The position numbers were made by a program, and so were the translations under genes. A stretch of 64,000 bases of DNA from DATFVA01 sp963745945 (GTDB taxonomy: Bacteria; Bacteroidota; Ignavibacteria; Ignavibacteriales; Ignavibacteriaceae): the NCBI GenBank assembly GCA_963745945.1, contig CAVUZG010000004.1:1860001-1924000 (forward strand), written 5' to 3'. The notes below the pieces were generated by a model, which saw nothing but the letters and a program-made list of their open reading frames with translations, made no database searches and was not told the DNA's origin. Below are positions 55,075-62,964 of this stretch, piece after piece. Every line of letters begins with the position of its first letter. Within the stretch, counting starts at the first letter, position 1.

Positions 55075-56553
55075 TTAATTGGCGGGTACAGTTCTGTCTT
55101 TAGCCCATTCTCTCATCACATCTATATTTTCAGCCATCACAACAGAAAGCGGCCGTGTCCTTTTAATTTCATCCAGAAGTATTTCAGTACTCAATTGCTT
55201 ATATCCACCGACAACGGAATAAAATCCGGAAACTATTGCCTGTTCAATTTCAGATCCGGAAAACCCGTCACATACCTGTGCAATCTGGTTCAGATCAAAG
55301 TCGGCAGGATTTAAATCTCTTTTCTTCAGATGAATTGTAAAAATTTCTTTCCTTATTTTTTCATCCGGTAAATCAACAAAAAATATTTCATCCATTCTTC
55401 CTTTTCTCATTAATTCCGGCGGAAGATTCTGAATATCATTTGCAGTAGCGACAAGGAATACAAGTGTTTTTCTTTCAGACATCCAGGTTAATAATGTGCC
55501 AAGGACACGTTTCGAAGTGCCGCTGTCATTCGATTCAGAAGTAAGACCCTTTTCAATTTCATCGATCCACAAAACACATGGGGCCATCATATCCGCCATC
55601 TTTAAGGCTTCGCGGGTTTTACGTTCCGTCTCTCCATAATATTTATTATACAGAGTTCCAAAATCTAATCGAAGCAGAGGAATACCCCATGTTCCTGCAA
55701 CAGCTTTTGCAGCCAGGCTTTTACCACTTCCCTGTACTCCTAAGAGGAGAATTCCTTTTGGTACATCAATCCCTTTACCCTGCATATCACCAATAAAAAT
55801 CTTTTTGCGCTTCTCCAGCCATTCCTTAAGATTCTGCAGACCTCCGACATCTGAAAATGAAGATGTGTCGTGTTCAAAATAAAGCACGTTGTCTTTATTC
55901 AACAAAGAATATTTTGCTTTTGTTATTTCCGGAATATCTTCCCGGTTAATTGCATTATCTCTTAACGCGTTATACAAAATTCTTTTGATTTCTGAAAAGG
56001 AAAGTCCGTGAAGATTTTTTATAAATACATTTAAAACAGATTCATCAACAGTAACTTTTTTAGCAGGGTTTTCCTTCCGCCATTTATCAATCATCTGCAT
56101 TATATAACTTTTTATCTCTGCATCAGTCGGGAAAGCCAGTTCAAATTTTGCTGATAGATGTTTTACATCTTCCGGAAGCTCTATCTGGGTAGAAACAAAA
56201 AAAATTGTTAGGTCGAGTCTTTCTGAATTTAAAGCGAGTTCTTTTATCAATCTCAGGTTTCTGTCATTCTGCAGGTAGGGATGATAATCTATCAAAACAA
56301 AAACAGCAGATTTATAATTCTGATAAATTGTATAAAGCACTTCTGTTGGTTCTAATTGATTCGATCCCACAATATTTCCGTTTTTATCCAGCAGAGAAAA
56401 TCCTCTGACAAGATTCCATCCGTACACAGGTTTTTTTATTGTGGTCCCCAGATTCAGTATTAATGAAAGCACCTGTTTTTCATCCCTTGTTTCAATTGTA
56501 ATTAATGGTACGCGGGACTTTACTAAATGAAAAAGATCTATTAGTTCACTCAT
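55075..56553 (-). CDS. Ycf46-like AAA+ ATPase
   Basis: 492 residues. The N-terminal part (about 1-200) resembles the Ycf46 specific domain: LFHLVKSRVPLITIETRDEKQVL, then VFVLIDYHPYL and IEKELALN-like. The AAA domain starts with FSDVGGLQNLKEWLEKRKKIF, Walker A GVQGSGKSL (about 272-280), Walker B VLWIDEIEKGL, sensor LVFLVATANDI, and RMDEIFFVDLPDEKIRKEIF. The catalytic glutamate of Walker B is the E in WIDEIEK. Ycf46 proteins bind carbonic anhydrase in cyanobacteria; in other bacteria their role is unknown. It is a single gene with free flanks. Confidence 0.88.
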   Translation of the reverse strand: MSELIDLFHLVKSRVPLITIETRDEKQVLSLILNLGTTIKKPVYGWNLVRGFSLLDKNGNIVGSNQLEPTEVLYTIYQNYKSAVFVLIDYHPYLQNDRNLRLIKELALNSERLDLTIFFVSTQIELPEDVKHLSAKFELAFPTDAEIKSYIMQMIDKWRKENPAKKVTVDESVLNVFIKNLHGLSFSEIKRILYNALRDNAINREDIPEITKAKYSLLNKDNVLYFEHDTSSFSDVGGLQNLKEWLEKRKKIFIGDMQGKGIDVPKGILLLGVQGSGKSLAAKAVAGTWGIPLLRLDFGTLYNKYYGETERKTREALKMADMMAPCVLWIDEIEKGLTSESNDSGTSKRVLGTLLTWMSERKTLVFLVATANDIQNLPPELMRKGRMDEIFFVDLPDEKIRKEIFTIHLKKRDLNPADFDLNQIAQVCDGFSGSEIEQAIVSGFYSVVGGYKQLSTEILLDEIKRTRPLSVVMAENIDVMREWAKDRTVPAN

Positions 56554-56643
56554 TAAAGATGGAAAATCCTTTCAATTACAATTTAAAACTAAAAGAAATG
56601 TTAATCTCCATCAAATATTTTTAGCAAAATATTAGTTGATAAG

Positions 56644-57025
56644 CTAGATAGGTTTTTTATTTAAATGCCTTTCTAAATCATCTTTAACTCTGAACTTTGT
56701 AATTTTTGCAATCAAACCTAAAGGCATATTTTCATCCAGCGGAAACTGAATCGTTCCTTTGGAAGTTTTAAATGATTTTAATTCTTTTTTAAAAACTTCA
56801 ATTGGTTTTGAGGTTGGGAAAAACCCGATATGATCTTTGAATGCAGCAAAATACACTAAAACACTGTGTTGTTTAAATGCAGGAATCTGGTAGCTGATTA
56901 CTTCTTCAGCATTTGGTTGCTTTATGAATCGTCTCCCTGATCTGCTGAAGTTTATGACGGAGATCTTCAGGAACAGATGAAATGTATTCATCAATGCTAT
57001 TAAATATTTTTTGCGTTGATTTCAT
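56644..57025 (-). CDS. DUF1801 domain protein, apparent frameshift near 56955
   Basis: The reading frame from ATG 57025 gives STQKIFNSIDEYISSVPEDL, then RHKLQQIRETIHKA, the normal DUF1801 start, and then breaks; the next frame continues PNAEEVISYQIPAFKQHSVLVYFAAFKDHIGFFP to the end. Combined length is about 126 residues, full family size. One added or two lost bases near 56955 explain it. The start overlaps the upstream DHFR-like gene stop as ATGA. DUF1801 (YdhG-like) proteins are small iron-chaperone-like cytosolic proteins with no sure function. If real, the frameshift would make the gene inactive. Confidence 0.8.
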
Positions 57026-57582
57026 TTTTCAGCTTCTGATTTTTTAAAATGAAGAATGATAACTCCCGAACCTAATTTTTTTAAATCCACAAATTGAAGT
57101 TTTGTATCTACATCAGTTCCATCAAACAAACGGGGACCTTTCTCGGAAATTACAGGATGAATTGCAAACCAGAATTCATCGATGAGATTCTCTTTAAATA
57201 ACTGGCTCGCTATATTAATGCTTCCGATTGAAACGGGTTTGCCTTCCTGTCTTTTCAATTCTAAAACTGAACTAACAAGATCTTTTTCCGCAAGATCTGA
57301 ATTCTGCCAATCAACTTTTTTAAGTGAATTTGAAAAAACGATTTTTTTTATCGGGTTAATTGTGCCTGCAAATCGTTTCTCACTTTCTGTACTTCGCGGA
57401 TCATCATAAGCAATCGGCCAGTAAGACTCCATCAACTGATAGGTTTTTCTTCCGAATAAAATGACATCCGCTTCATCCAATAAATTGCTAAAGAAATTAT
57501 GTAGATCGGCATCAGCTATCCCTACTGTATGATCTGCAAAACCGTTAATGGTTATATTAATAGCAAAAATTACTTTTCTCAT
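57022..57582 (-). CDS. dihydrofolate reductase-family protein (RibD C-terminal-like)
   Basis: 186 residues. MRKVIFAINITINGFADHTVG is the RibD C-terminal domain start (the DG pair of the family is NG here). DVILFGRKTYQLMESYWP is the core motif, and KPVSIGSINIASQLFKENLIDEFWFAIHPVISEKGPRLF is the NADPH-binding and C-terminal region. Members reduce pteridine- or flavin-like molecules; the substrate here is unknown, and a true folate role is doubtful. It lies in the run of small genes on the minus strand, before DUF1801 and after a VOC gene. Confidence 0.85.
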   Translation of the reverse strand: MRKVIFAINITINGFADHTVGIADADLHNFFSNLLDEADVILFGRKTYQLMESYWPIAYDDPRSTESEKRFAGTINPIKKIVFSNSLKKVDWQNSDLAEKDLVSSVLELKRQEGKPVSIGSINIASQLFKENLIDEFWFAIHPVISEKGPRLFDGTDVDTKLQFVDLKKLGSGVIILHFKKSEAEK

Positions 57583-57604
57583 TTGAATATTCTATCGATT
57601 AATT

Positions 57605-58017
57605 CTACATTGAAACAGGCTGAAGCATACTTACACGATTGCCTTCGGTATCAATAAATGAACAGAAGAGTCCAATCCCCGGAATGTCACCGGGTTCCCC
57701 GGGTTTATTTGGATCGCCGCCTAATATTTTTCCGCCAGCCACAGTCACTTTTTTCATTGATTCCCTGATATCATCAACAGCTATAACTACTGAAGGATGT
57801 TGAGAGACAGCATCATCAGTCTTTTGGTAAAAGCCCCCGCCAATCATTCCCGGTTTTAAAGGATGACCTTTTTCATCTGTTTCAGAAGTGCTGACAGCCA
57901 TATATTCTCCCATTTCAGGACCGAGCTGCTGAATTTTCCATCCAAATGTATTAGAATAAAATTCTGCATTCTTTTCTTGTTCTCAGCTGGCATTTCGAAG
58001 TGTACTACTGGATTCAT
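57605..58017 (-). CDS. VOC family protein, apparent frameshift near 57966
   Basis: From ATG 58017 the frame gives NPVVHFEMPAENKKRM, the normal start of a YdeN/VOC-like protein. It shifts and continues as AEFYSNTFGWKIQQLGPEMGEYMAVSTSE, then GMIGGGFYQKTDDAVSQHPSVVIAVDDIRESMKKVTVAGGKILGG and GLFCSFIDTEGNRVSMLQP. Reading AATGCAGAA as AATGGCAGAA restores one frame, so one G (C on the plus strand) is missing near 57966. The restored protein is about 137 residues. As usual for this subfamily, it may act on a small organic substrate; no metal triad can be assigned. Confidence 0.8.
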
Positions 58018-58079
58018 CTTGATCTCCTTTGAATAATTTTTAAATGAATGATTAAATAAAAATCAGCAGTAAAATATTG

Positions 58080-58502
58080 TTACTCATTTTTGCAAAGCAG
58101 CATCCACGATGTGCCAAACTTGTCCCGGAACATTGCAAACTTTGAAGCGAAAAAAGTTTTATCCATCTTTATAAAAATCTGACCGCCGTCAGAAAGCAAA
58201 TTATAAATTCTTTCTGTTTCATCTTCATCCGAAACACTTAAAGTTATATAAGCGCTTCGCATTGGTTCTGCATTTGGAATATCGGCGCCCATTAAAACTC
58301 CATCACCTATTTCAATCTGGGCATGAAGAATCTTATCCTCCCAGTTTTCTCCCGGCATATGGGATTTGTCAGGTATATCATTAAATGTTGATATCATTGT
58401 TATTTTACCACCGAGATGTTTTTCATAAAATTGAAACGCTTCTCTGCAATTTCCTTTATAGTTAACATATGTATTCAATTTTAACTTATTCGATTCTGAC
58501 AT
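58080..58502 (-). CDS. VOC family protein, PhnB-like
   Basis: 140 residues. LKLNTYVNYKGNCREAFQFYEKHLGGKITMISTFNDIPD is the PhnB/DUF899-like start. HAQIEIGDGVLMGADIP, then SDEDETERIYNLLSDGGQIFIKMDKTFFASKFAMFRDKFGTSWMLLC, are the family pattern. The His and the C-terminal region hold a possible metal site. PhnB proteins were named for the phosphonate operon, but they are VOC proteins of unknown function. It has its own region upstream, with 47 bases to the next gene. Confidence 0.85.
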   Translation of the reverse strand: MSESNKLKLNTYVNYKGNCREAFQFYEKHLGGKITMISTFNDIPDKSHMPGENWEDKILHAQIEIGDGVLMGADIPNAEPMRSAYITLSVSDEDETERIYNLLSDGGQIFIKMDKTFFASKFAMFRDKFGTSWMLLCKNE

Positions 58503-58549
58503 AATTAAATTCCTCTGAAAATAATTTTTAAAAACTCCCGTTAGCCGAT

Positions 58550-59152
58550 TTAAGCTCCAACAGTGCCTGTCGTAACTTCTCCGTCACGTTTGTAATTGGC
58601 AAAAATTATTCCATTTGGGGTAATCAAACTGTCTGTTAATTTGAATGCCGCCGCTATCGTTCCATCTTCAAATAATCGTTTGCCTTTTCCCAAAGTGATT
58701 GGAAAAGTTTTAAGCCAGAGCTCATCCACCAGATCATGTTTGAGCAAAGCTTGAACCAGGTTTCCGCTTCCGTGAACCTGGATATCGGAACCTTCTGAGT
58801 TCCTGAGCTTTTTAATATCGTTTACATTTTTCAGAAACACCGAATTATTCCATCTCGATTTATTCATGGTGCTGCTCATACAATATTTTGCAACATCATT
58901 AACGCCCGGCCATATATCACCATGTTCAGGCCAGTATGAAGCAAAAATTTCGAATGTCTTTCTTCCCAAAAGAAGATCAGCAGGTTGCAGTTGTTTTGTC
59001 ATGAACTCACCAGCCGCTTCGTCAGCTTCGGAAAAATAAGGCGCGACCCAACCTCCATATTTAAAACCGTTTGAACTGTCTTCTTCCGGTCCACCCGGTG
59101 CCTGCATTACTCCATCTAATGTAATAAATGATAAGACAATGATTTTTCTCAT
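58550..59152 (-). CDS. dihydrofolate reductase-family protein (RibD C-terminal-like)
   Basis: 200 residues. MRKIIVLSFITLDGVMQAPGG is the start of the family with the DGVMQAPGG motif common in YyaP-like proteins. LLLGRKTFEIFASYWPEHGD is the core, and SDIQVHGSGNLVQALLKHDLVDELWLKTFPITLGKGKRLF the C-terminal motif. It is the second intact DHFR-like gene of the cluster, and only weakly like the one at 57022. The reaction is presumed to be a flavin or pteridine-type reduction; substrate unknown. Confidence 0.87.
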   Translation of the reverse strand: MRKIIVLSFITLDGVMQAPGGPEEDSSNGFKYGGWVAPYFSEADEAAGEFMTKQLQPADLLLGRKTFEIFASYWPEHGDIWPGVNDVAKYCMSSTMNKSRWNNSVFLKNVNDIKKLRNSEGSDIQVHGSGNLVQALLKHDLVDELWLKTFPITLGKGKRLFEDGTIAAAFKLTDSLITPNGIIFANYKRDGEVTTGTVGA

Positions 59153-59262
59153 TTTTTACTCTATGATTCTTAGTAAATTTTAATATATAAATTCACCTAA
59201 TCAATCAAGATGAATGTATATATGATTGAATGGTTTTATCAATTAATATTATAAATTGTTTA

Positions 59263-59691
59263 TTATTTTTTAATATAGTCCGATTCCACATACTTTTTAA
59301 AATTATCCTGAATCGCCTGCCAGCCCGATCTTTGCATCTCAATTGAATATTCATTATCTGATTCAAAGGTCGTTGTAACTTTTGTTTTCCCGTCAAGATT
59401 TTCAAAATATATAATAACCTTTCTGCCGTCTGCAATTGTGTAAGCGATCTTCTTCTGATTAATCACTTCATCATAAACCGCTTCAAAGTCAAAACCAGAA
59501 CTTCCATCTTTGGCTTCCATTCTGCTCTTTAGTTTCCCGCCGACTCTTAAATCATTTTCTGCATCTGGGCAATGCCAGTCATCAGAAGCATAATTCCATT
59601 TTGTAATATGTTCAGGTTTAGTAAAGTAATCCCAAACTTTTTTGGCATTTGCAGAAATAGTTGCATCTATAGTTATTTTGGCTGGACTCAT
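59263..59691 (-). CDS. SRPBCC (AHSA1-like) protein
   Basis: 142 residues. ITIDATISANAKKVWDYFTKPEHITKWNYASDDWHCPDAENDLRVGGKL is the opening of the AHSA1/START-like fold, with GGKLKSRM and TTFESDN later and a C-terminal helix (MQRSGWQAIQDNFKKYVES). This group, also called activator of Hsp90 ATPase homologues, includes hydrophobic-ligand-binding proteins that appear with VOC genes and ArsR regulators. Ligand unknown. It stands between the two-domain VOC gene and a DHFR-like gene, with short gaps. Confidence 0.87.
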   Translation of the reverse strand: MSPAKITIDATISANAKKVWDYFTKPEHITKWNYASDDWHCPDAENDLRVGGKLKSRMEAKDGSSGFDFEAVYDEVINQKKIAYTIADGRKVIIYFENLDGKTKVTTTFESDNEYSIEMQRSGWQAIQDNFKKYVESDYIKK

Positions 59692-59741
59692 TTATACCTC
59701 TTCTTTTTTATTCTGTTATTATCTTAATTTATGTGTGTCTT

Positions 59742-60638
59742 TCAGGCATTCTCAAGTTCAGCAATGTTCAGCTTTTTCATTCCAAGAACCTTCTGCATTA
59801 CTCTTTGAGATTTTCCATTTTCTTTACTGCTTAACAATTCACTTAATTCTGCCGGGATAATTTGCCAGGAAACTCCAAATTTATCTTTCAGCCAGCCGCA
59901 CATTTGAGCTTTAGGATCTCCGCCTTCAGATAATTTATCCCAGAAATTATCCAATTCCTTTTGGTCATAACAATTAACTACAAATGATATTGCTTCATTG
60001 AATTGAAAATCGTGCTCGCCGGCTCCATCCATTGCCGCAAATTTCTTTCTTTCAAGAGTAAAGTCTGCATACATTAACGCTTCCGGATTATCCGGTAAAA
60101 CTTCCGGGCCATACTTAAATGTGCTATCTACTTTAGTATTTTTGAAAACAGATGTGTAATAGTTGATGGCTTCATTAGCTTTGCCGAATTTGTTCCCGGT
60201 AAAGAGTAATGAAGGAACAATCTTCTGTTCAATGTCATTATCAACAAGCATAAGCTGCCAGGACAATCCGAATTTATCCTCAACCCAACCATACTTTTTA
60301 CTCCAGTCATATTTGTTTAACTCCATTAAAACTTTTCCTCCGTCGGAAAGTTTTTTCCAAAGATCATCAATTTCTTTTTCATCTTTTGAATGATAAAAAA
60401 ATGAAATCGAAGGATTCATCTTAAACACCGGTCCGCCGTTGATTGCAGTAAAACCGTAGCCATCAATTTCAAAAGAAGCAGTCATTACAGAACCCGGCTG
60501 CATTCCAGAGGCATTTGCACTTGCTTCATTGTATTTAGTTGTGCTTCCCATTTTTGAATTCTTGAAAACGGAGGTATAAAATTTAGCGGCATCTTCAGCT
60601 TGTTTATCATACCACAAAAAAGGACTTATCTTTTGCAT
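59742..60638 (-). CDS. two-domain VOC protein (PhnB-like tandem)
   Basis: About 298 residues from ATG 60638, with TTGGAGTCTGAA before it as ribosome binding site; the in-frame TTG 60650 is part of that site. The two halves (residues about 1-145 and 146-290) share the pattern: SPFLWYDKQAEDAAKFYTSVFKNSKM and PSLLFTGNKFGKANEAINYYTSVFKNTKV, each with KYDWSKKYGWVEDKFGLSWQ or AQMCGWLKDKFGVSWQ. It is a duplicated VOC domain, as in many YdeN-like proteins. Function unknown. It starts the run of minus-strand genes 59742-57022 in the direction of transcription. Confidence 0.87.
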   Translation of the reverse strand: MQKISPFLWYDKQAEDAAKFYTSVFKNSKMGSTTKYNEASANASGMQPGSVMTASFEIDGYGFTAINGGPVFKMNPSISFFYHSKDEKEIDDLWKKLSDGGKVLMELNKYDWSKKYGWVEDKFGLSWQLMLVDNDIEQKIVPSLLFTGNKFGKANEAINYYTSVFKNTKVDSTFKYGPEVLPDNPEALMYADFTLERKKFAAMDGAGEHDFQFNEAISFVVNCYDQKELDNFWDKLSEGGDPKAQMCGWLKDKFGVSWQIIPAELSELLSSKENGKSQRVMQKVLGMKKLNIAELENA

Positions 60639-60685
60639 TTCAGACTCCAATTAATTCTTAAATGATTTTTCAATTTCTGTAAACT

Positions 60686-60796
60686 TTATTTTTCAGGATT
60701 ATAAAGATCAACTACAATTCTGCAATCGAGCTCGCTGTCCGGTCTTTTTACAAAACCATCAATACACATCTGAACCTGAAGTTTTATTTTTCTCAT
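60686..60796 (-). pseudogene. N-terminal fragment of a dihydrofolate reductase-family gene
   Basis: MRKIKLQVQMCIDGFV and PDSELDCR read like the first 25-30 residues of RibD C-terminal-type DHFR-like proteins (usual: MRKIxLQVQMSIDGFV), then run into VVDLYNPEK and a stop after 36 residues. The remainder of the gene is absent; the next gene begins only 48 bases further on. I read it as a remnant left by deletion. It is additional to the two intact DHFR-like genes nearby and shows the cluster lost a member. Confidence 0.6.
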
Positions 60797-60827
60797 TTAT
60801 ATCTCAAAGATTTTTGTTTTCCTAACT

Positions 60828-61256
60828 TCAAGAACTTTTAGGTGTATACCCCACCATCCATTGTATTCCGAATTTATCATTAACCATTCCGAAATACGAA
60901 CCCCAGAAAGTATCGGCCTGAGACAGTGTTACTTTACCTCCTGCTGATAATCCCTTAAAGATTTTGTCTGCTTCTGCTTTGCTTTCTGTCTCGACTGAAA
61001 GAGAAAAATTATTTCCGAAAGTTAATTTCCACCCTTGTGATTCCAGTGCATCAGTTCCCATAAGAATGTTTCTATTTCCAATCGGCAATGATATGTGCAT
61101 TAATTTATTTTTTTCATCTTCAGACATTTTACCGGCTTCGGGAGTATCTTTAAATCGAGAAACCATTTGAAATTCCCCGCCGAAAACTGTTTTGTAAAAA
61201 TTGAATGCCTCTTCAGTATTCCCTGCAAAATTCAAATATGGATTTATTGTAACCAT
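60828..61256 (-). CDS. VOC family protein, PhnB-like
   Basis: 142 residues. INPYLNFAGNTEEAFNFYKTVFGGEFQMVSRFKDTPE is the PhnB-like start, HISLPIGNRNILMGTDALESQG the middle, and LSAGGKVTLSQADTFWGSYFGMVNDKFGIQWMVG the end. It shows the conserved His (MHISLP) of the family. Similar in overall plan to the gene at 58080 but clearly a separate paralogue. Role unknown. Reading from the GlxA regulator side, it is the second gene of the minus-strand run. Confidence 0.86.
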   Translation of the reverse strand: MVTINPYLNFAGNTEEAFNFYKTVFGGEFQMVSRFKDTPEAGKMSEDEKNKLMHISLPIGNRNILMGTDALESQGWKLTFGNNFSLSVETESKAEADKIFKGLSAGGKVTLSQADTFWGSYFGMVNDKFGIQWMVGYTPKSS

Positions 61257-61282
61257 TTATTTCTCCTTTGCGTTAATAATAA

Positions 61283-61675
61283 TTATTGTCTCTCTTCAAC
61301 AATCGATAAAATATTTCCTGCAGGATCTTTGAACCAGGCAATTGCAGGTCCGTTTCCTCTAAGAATACCTTTTGAATCAGTTTTTAAATCCGGAAGATCA
61401 TAAACTTCGAACTTTACGCCTTTACTTTTCAGTTCATCAACCGCTTTTTCAACATCACTTACAATAAAGTTTAACAAAGTAAAAGAAGCAGGAGAATGAC
61501 CAGGTTTTTCGTAGAGTAAAACTGTGCTGCTGTCGGCAAGATTCAACTGGACAAGTCCTTTCATTCCGGTTTTATCCGATGCATTAAGTCCCAGAGTTTT
61601 TGAATAAAATTCTTTTGCTTTTTCCACATCATTAACCGAGAAACTGCTGAACGCTTTAGAGTTCTTCAGTATCAT
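61283..61675 (-). CDS. VOC family protein (glyoxalase-like)
   Basis: About 130 residues from ATG 61675. KAFSSFSVNDVEKAKEFYSKTLGLNA, then VQLNLADSSTVLLYEKPGHSPASFTLLNFIVSDVEKAVDELKSKGVKF, and AIAWFKDPAGNILSIVEE are the normal two-half VOC pattern with DPxGN. It is of the glyoxalase/bleomycin-resistance-like subfamily; a metal triad is not clear. It is the closest of the minus-strand cluster genes to the GlxA-type regulator, which is transcribed in the opposite direction. Confidence 0.87.
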   Translation of the reverse strand: MILKNSKAFSSFSVNDVEKAKEFYSKTLGLNASDKTGMKGLVQLNLADSSTVLLYEKPGHSPASFTLLNFIVSDVEKAVDELKSKGVKFEVYDLPDLKTDSKGILRGNGPAIAWFKDPAGNILSIVEERQ

Positions 61676-61917
61676 ATTATTTTCTTTCACTATTCGTTAC
61701 ATATTGATTTAAATAAACCCCCAAAAGGACATGGAACTGCCTTCTGGTTTAAGATTATCTTATTTTTAATGATTCAAGCTCACTGCAAAGGTAATAGCGT
61801 TTTCTTAAAAAAGGAAGGTGTAATTACGGCAACTTAAGGGGTTGATTGCGACAGATTCCTTATCTATATTCGTTTCAATTCATCAGTGAGTTTTCAAATG
61901 AAAATCATGGATATTAC

Positions 61918-62898
61918 ATGAAACACGTATCTATATTAATTCCGCTCGGACACACAAGCATGGTTAACATTGAAGGACCCTACCAGATATTCTCTGAAGT
62001 AAATGGGTTATTAGCTGAACTTGGGAGAGAAAAATTATTTGAGCTTCATCTTGTGGGTATTTCAAAAGAAACAAAACAATCGACAGGATTATTTACGATC
62101 AATCCTGATCTATTAATACAAAACGTTACCAAAACCGATTTAATTATTATCCCGGCATTGTTTGGCGATCAGAAAAAAGCAGTAGAACGTAATAAGGAAT
62201 TTATTCCCTGGATAATTGAACAATACAAAAACGGGGCTGAGATAGCAAGCTTCTGCGTTGGCGCGTTTTTTCTTGCTTCAACCGGTTTACTTAATGGGAA
62301 AACCTGTACGACTCACTGGCATTTTGCAAATGAATTCAGAACTATGTTTCCTGATGCCAATCTTGTTGATGATAAAATAATGACTGAAGATACCGGAATT
62401 TATACAAGCGGAGGAGCATATTCATATTTAAATCTTCTCCTTTATTTAATTGAAAAATATGCCGGACGTGAAGTTGCTGTTTTAATTTCCAAATTATTTA
62501 TGATTGATATTGACCGGAACAGCCAGTCCCCTTTTATAATGTTCAAAGGACAAAAAGAACATGAGGATGAGCGGATTAAAAAGGCACAGGAATTTATTGA
62601 AAGCAATTACCGGGAAAAGATCACTGTTGAACAATTGGCTTCAACGCTTGCACTGAGCAGAAGAAATCTTGAACGAAGATTTAAAAAGGCAACGGCAAAT
62701 ACAGTTGTGGAATATATTCAGCGAGTGAAAATTGAGGCGGCAAAAATTAGTCTTGAAACATCCCGTGAGAATATTAGCGAAGTGATGTATAAAGTAGGCT
62801 ACAACGATACAAAAGCTTTTCGCACAACTTTTAAAAAAATTACCGGCTTGTCTCCTGTTCAATACAGAAATAAATATAACCGGGAATTGGCTGCTTAA
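61918..62898 (+). CDS. GlxA family transcriptional regulator (DJ-1/PfpI domain plus AraC HTH)
   Basis: About 326 residues from ATG 61918; an in-frame ATG at 61846 is far upstream of the conserved start. The first 200 residues are a DJ-1/PfpI-like domain (HVSILIPLGHTSMVNIEGPYQIFSEV, then LIIIPALFGDQKKAV) with a Cys in the nucleophile elbow (IASFCVGAFFLASTG). The last 100 residues are an AraC-type double HTH (TVEQLASTLALSRRNLERRFKKATANT, then YKVGYNDTKAFRTTFKKITGLSPVQYRNKY). It should sense an unknown signal and control neighbours; divergent layout points to the minus-strand VOC cluster. The gap 61691-61917 should hold the shared control region. Confidence 0.9.
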   Translation: MKHVSILIPLGHTSMVNIEGPYQIFSEVNGLLAELGREKLFELHLVGISKETKQSTGLFTINPDLLIQNVTKTDLIIIPALFGDQKKAVERNKEFIPWIIEQYKNGAEIASFCVGAFFLASTGLLNGKTCTTHWHFANEFRTMFPDANLVDDKIMTEDTGIYTSGGAYSYLNLLLYLIEKYAGREVAVLISKLFMIDIDRNSQSPFIMFKGQKEHEDERIKKAQEFIESNYREKITVEQLASTLALSRRNLERRFKKATANTVVEYIQRVKIEAAKISLETSRENISEVMYKVGYNDTKAFRTTFKKITGLSPVQYRNKYNRELAA

Positions 62899-62903
62899 AG
62901 TTA

Positions 62904-62955
62904 CTAACCATCGAGGTTAGCATTTCGCTGGCAGAGATTTAACCTCGAAGGTTAA
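62904..62955 (+). repeat. two-hairpin dispersed repeat, family B
   Basis: Hairpin CTAACCATCGAGGTTAG (62904-62920), an 18-base spacer, and hairpin TTAACCTCGAAGGTTAA (62939-62955). Same design as 39903-39956. It separates the regulator from the methyltransferase gene. Confidence 0.7.
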
Positions 62956-62964
62956 ATATAAACT

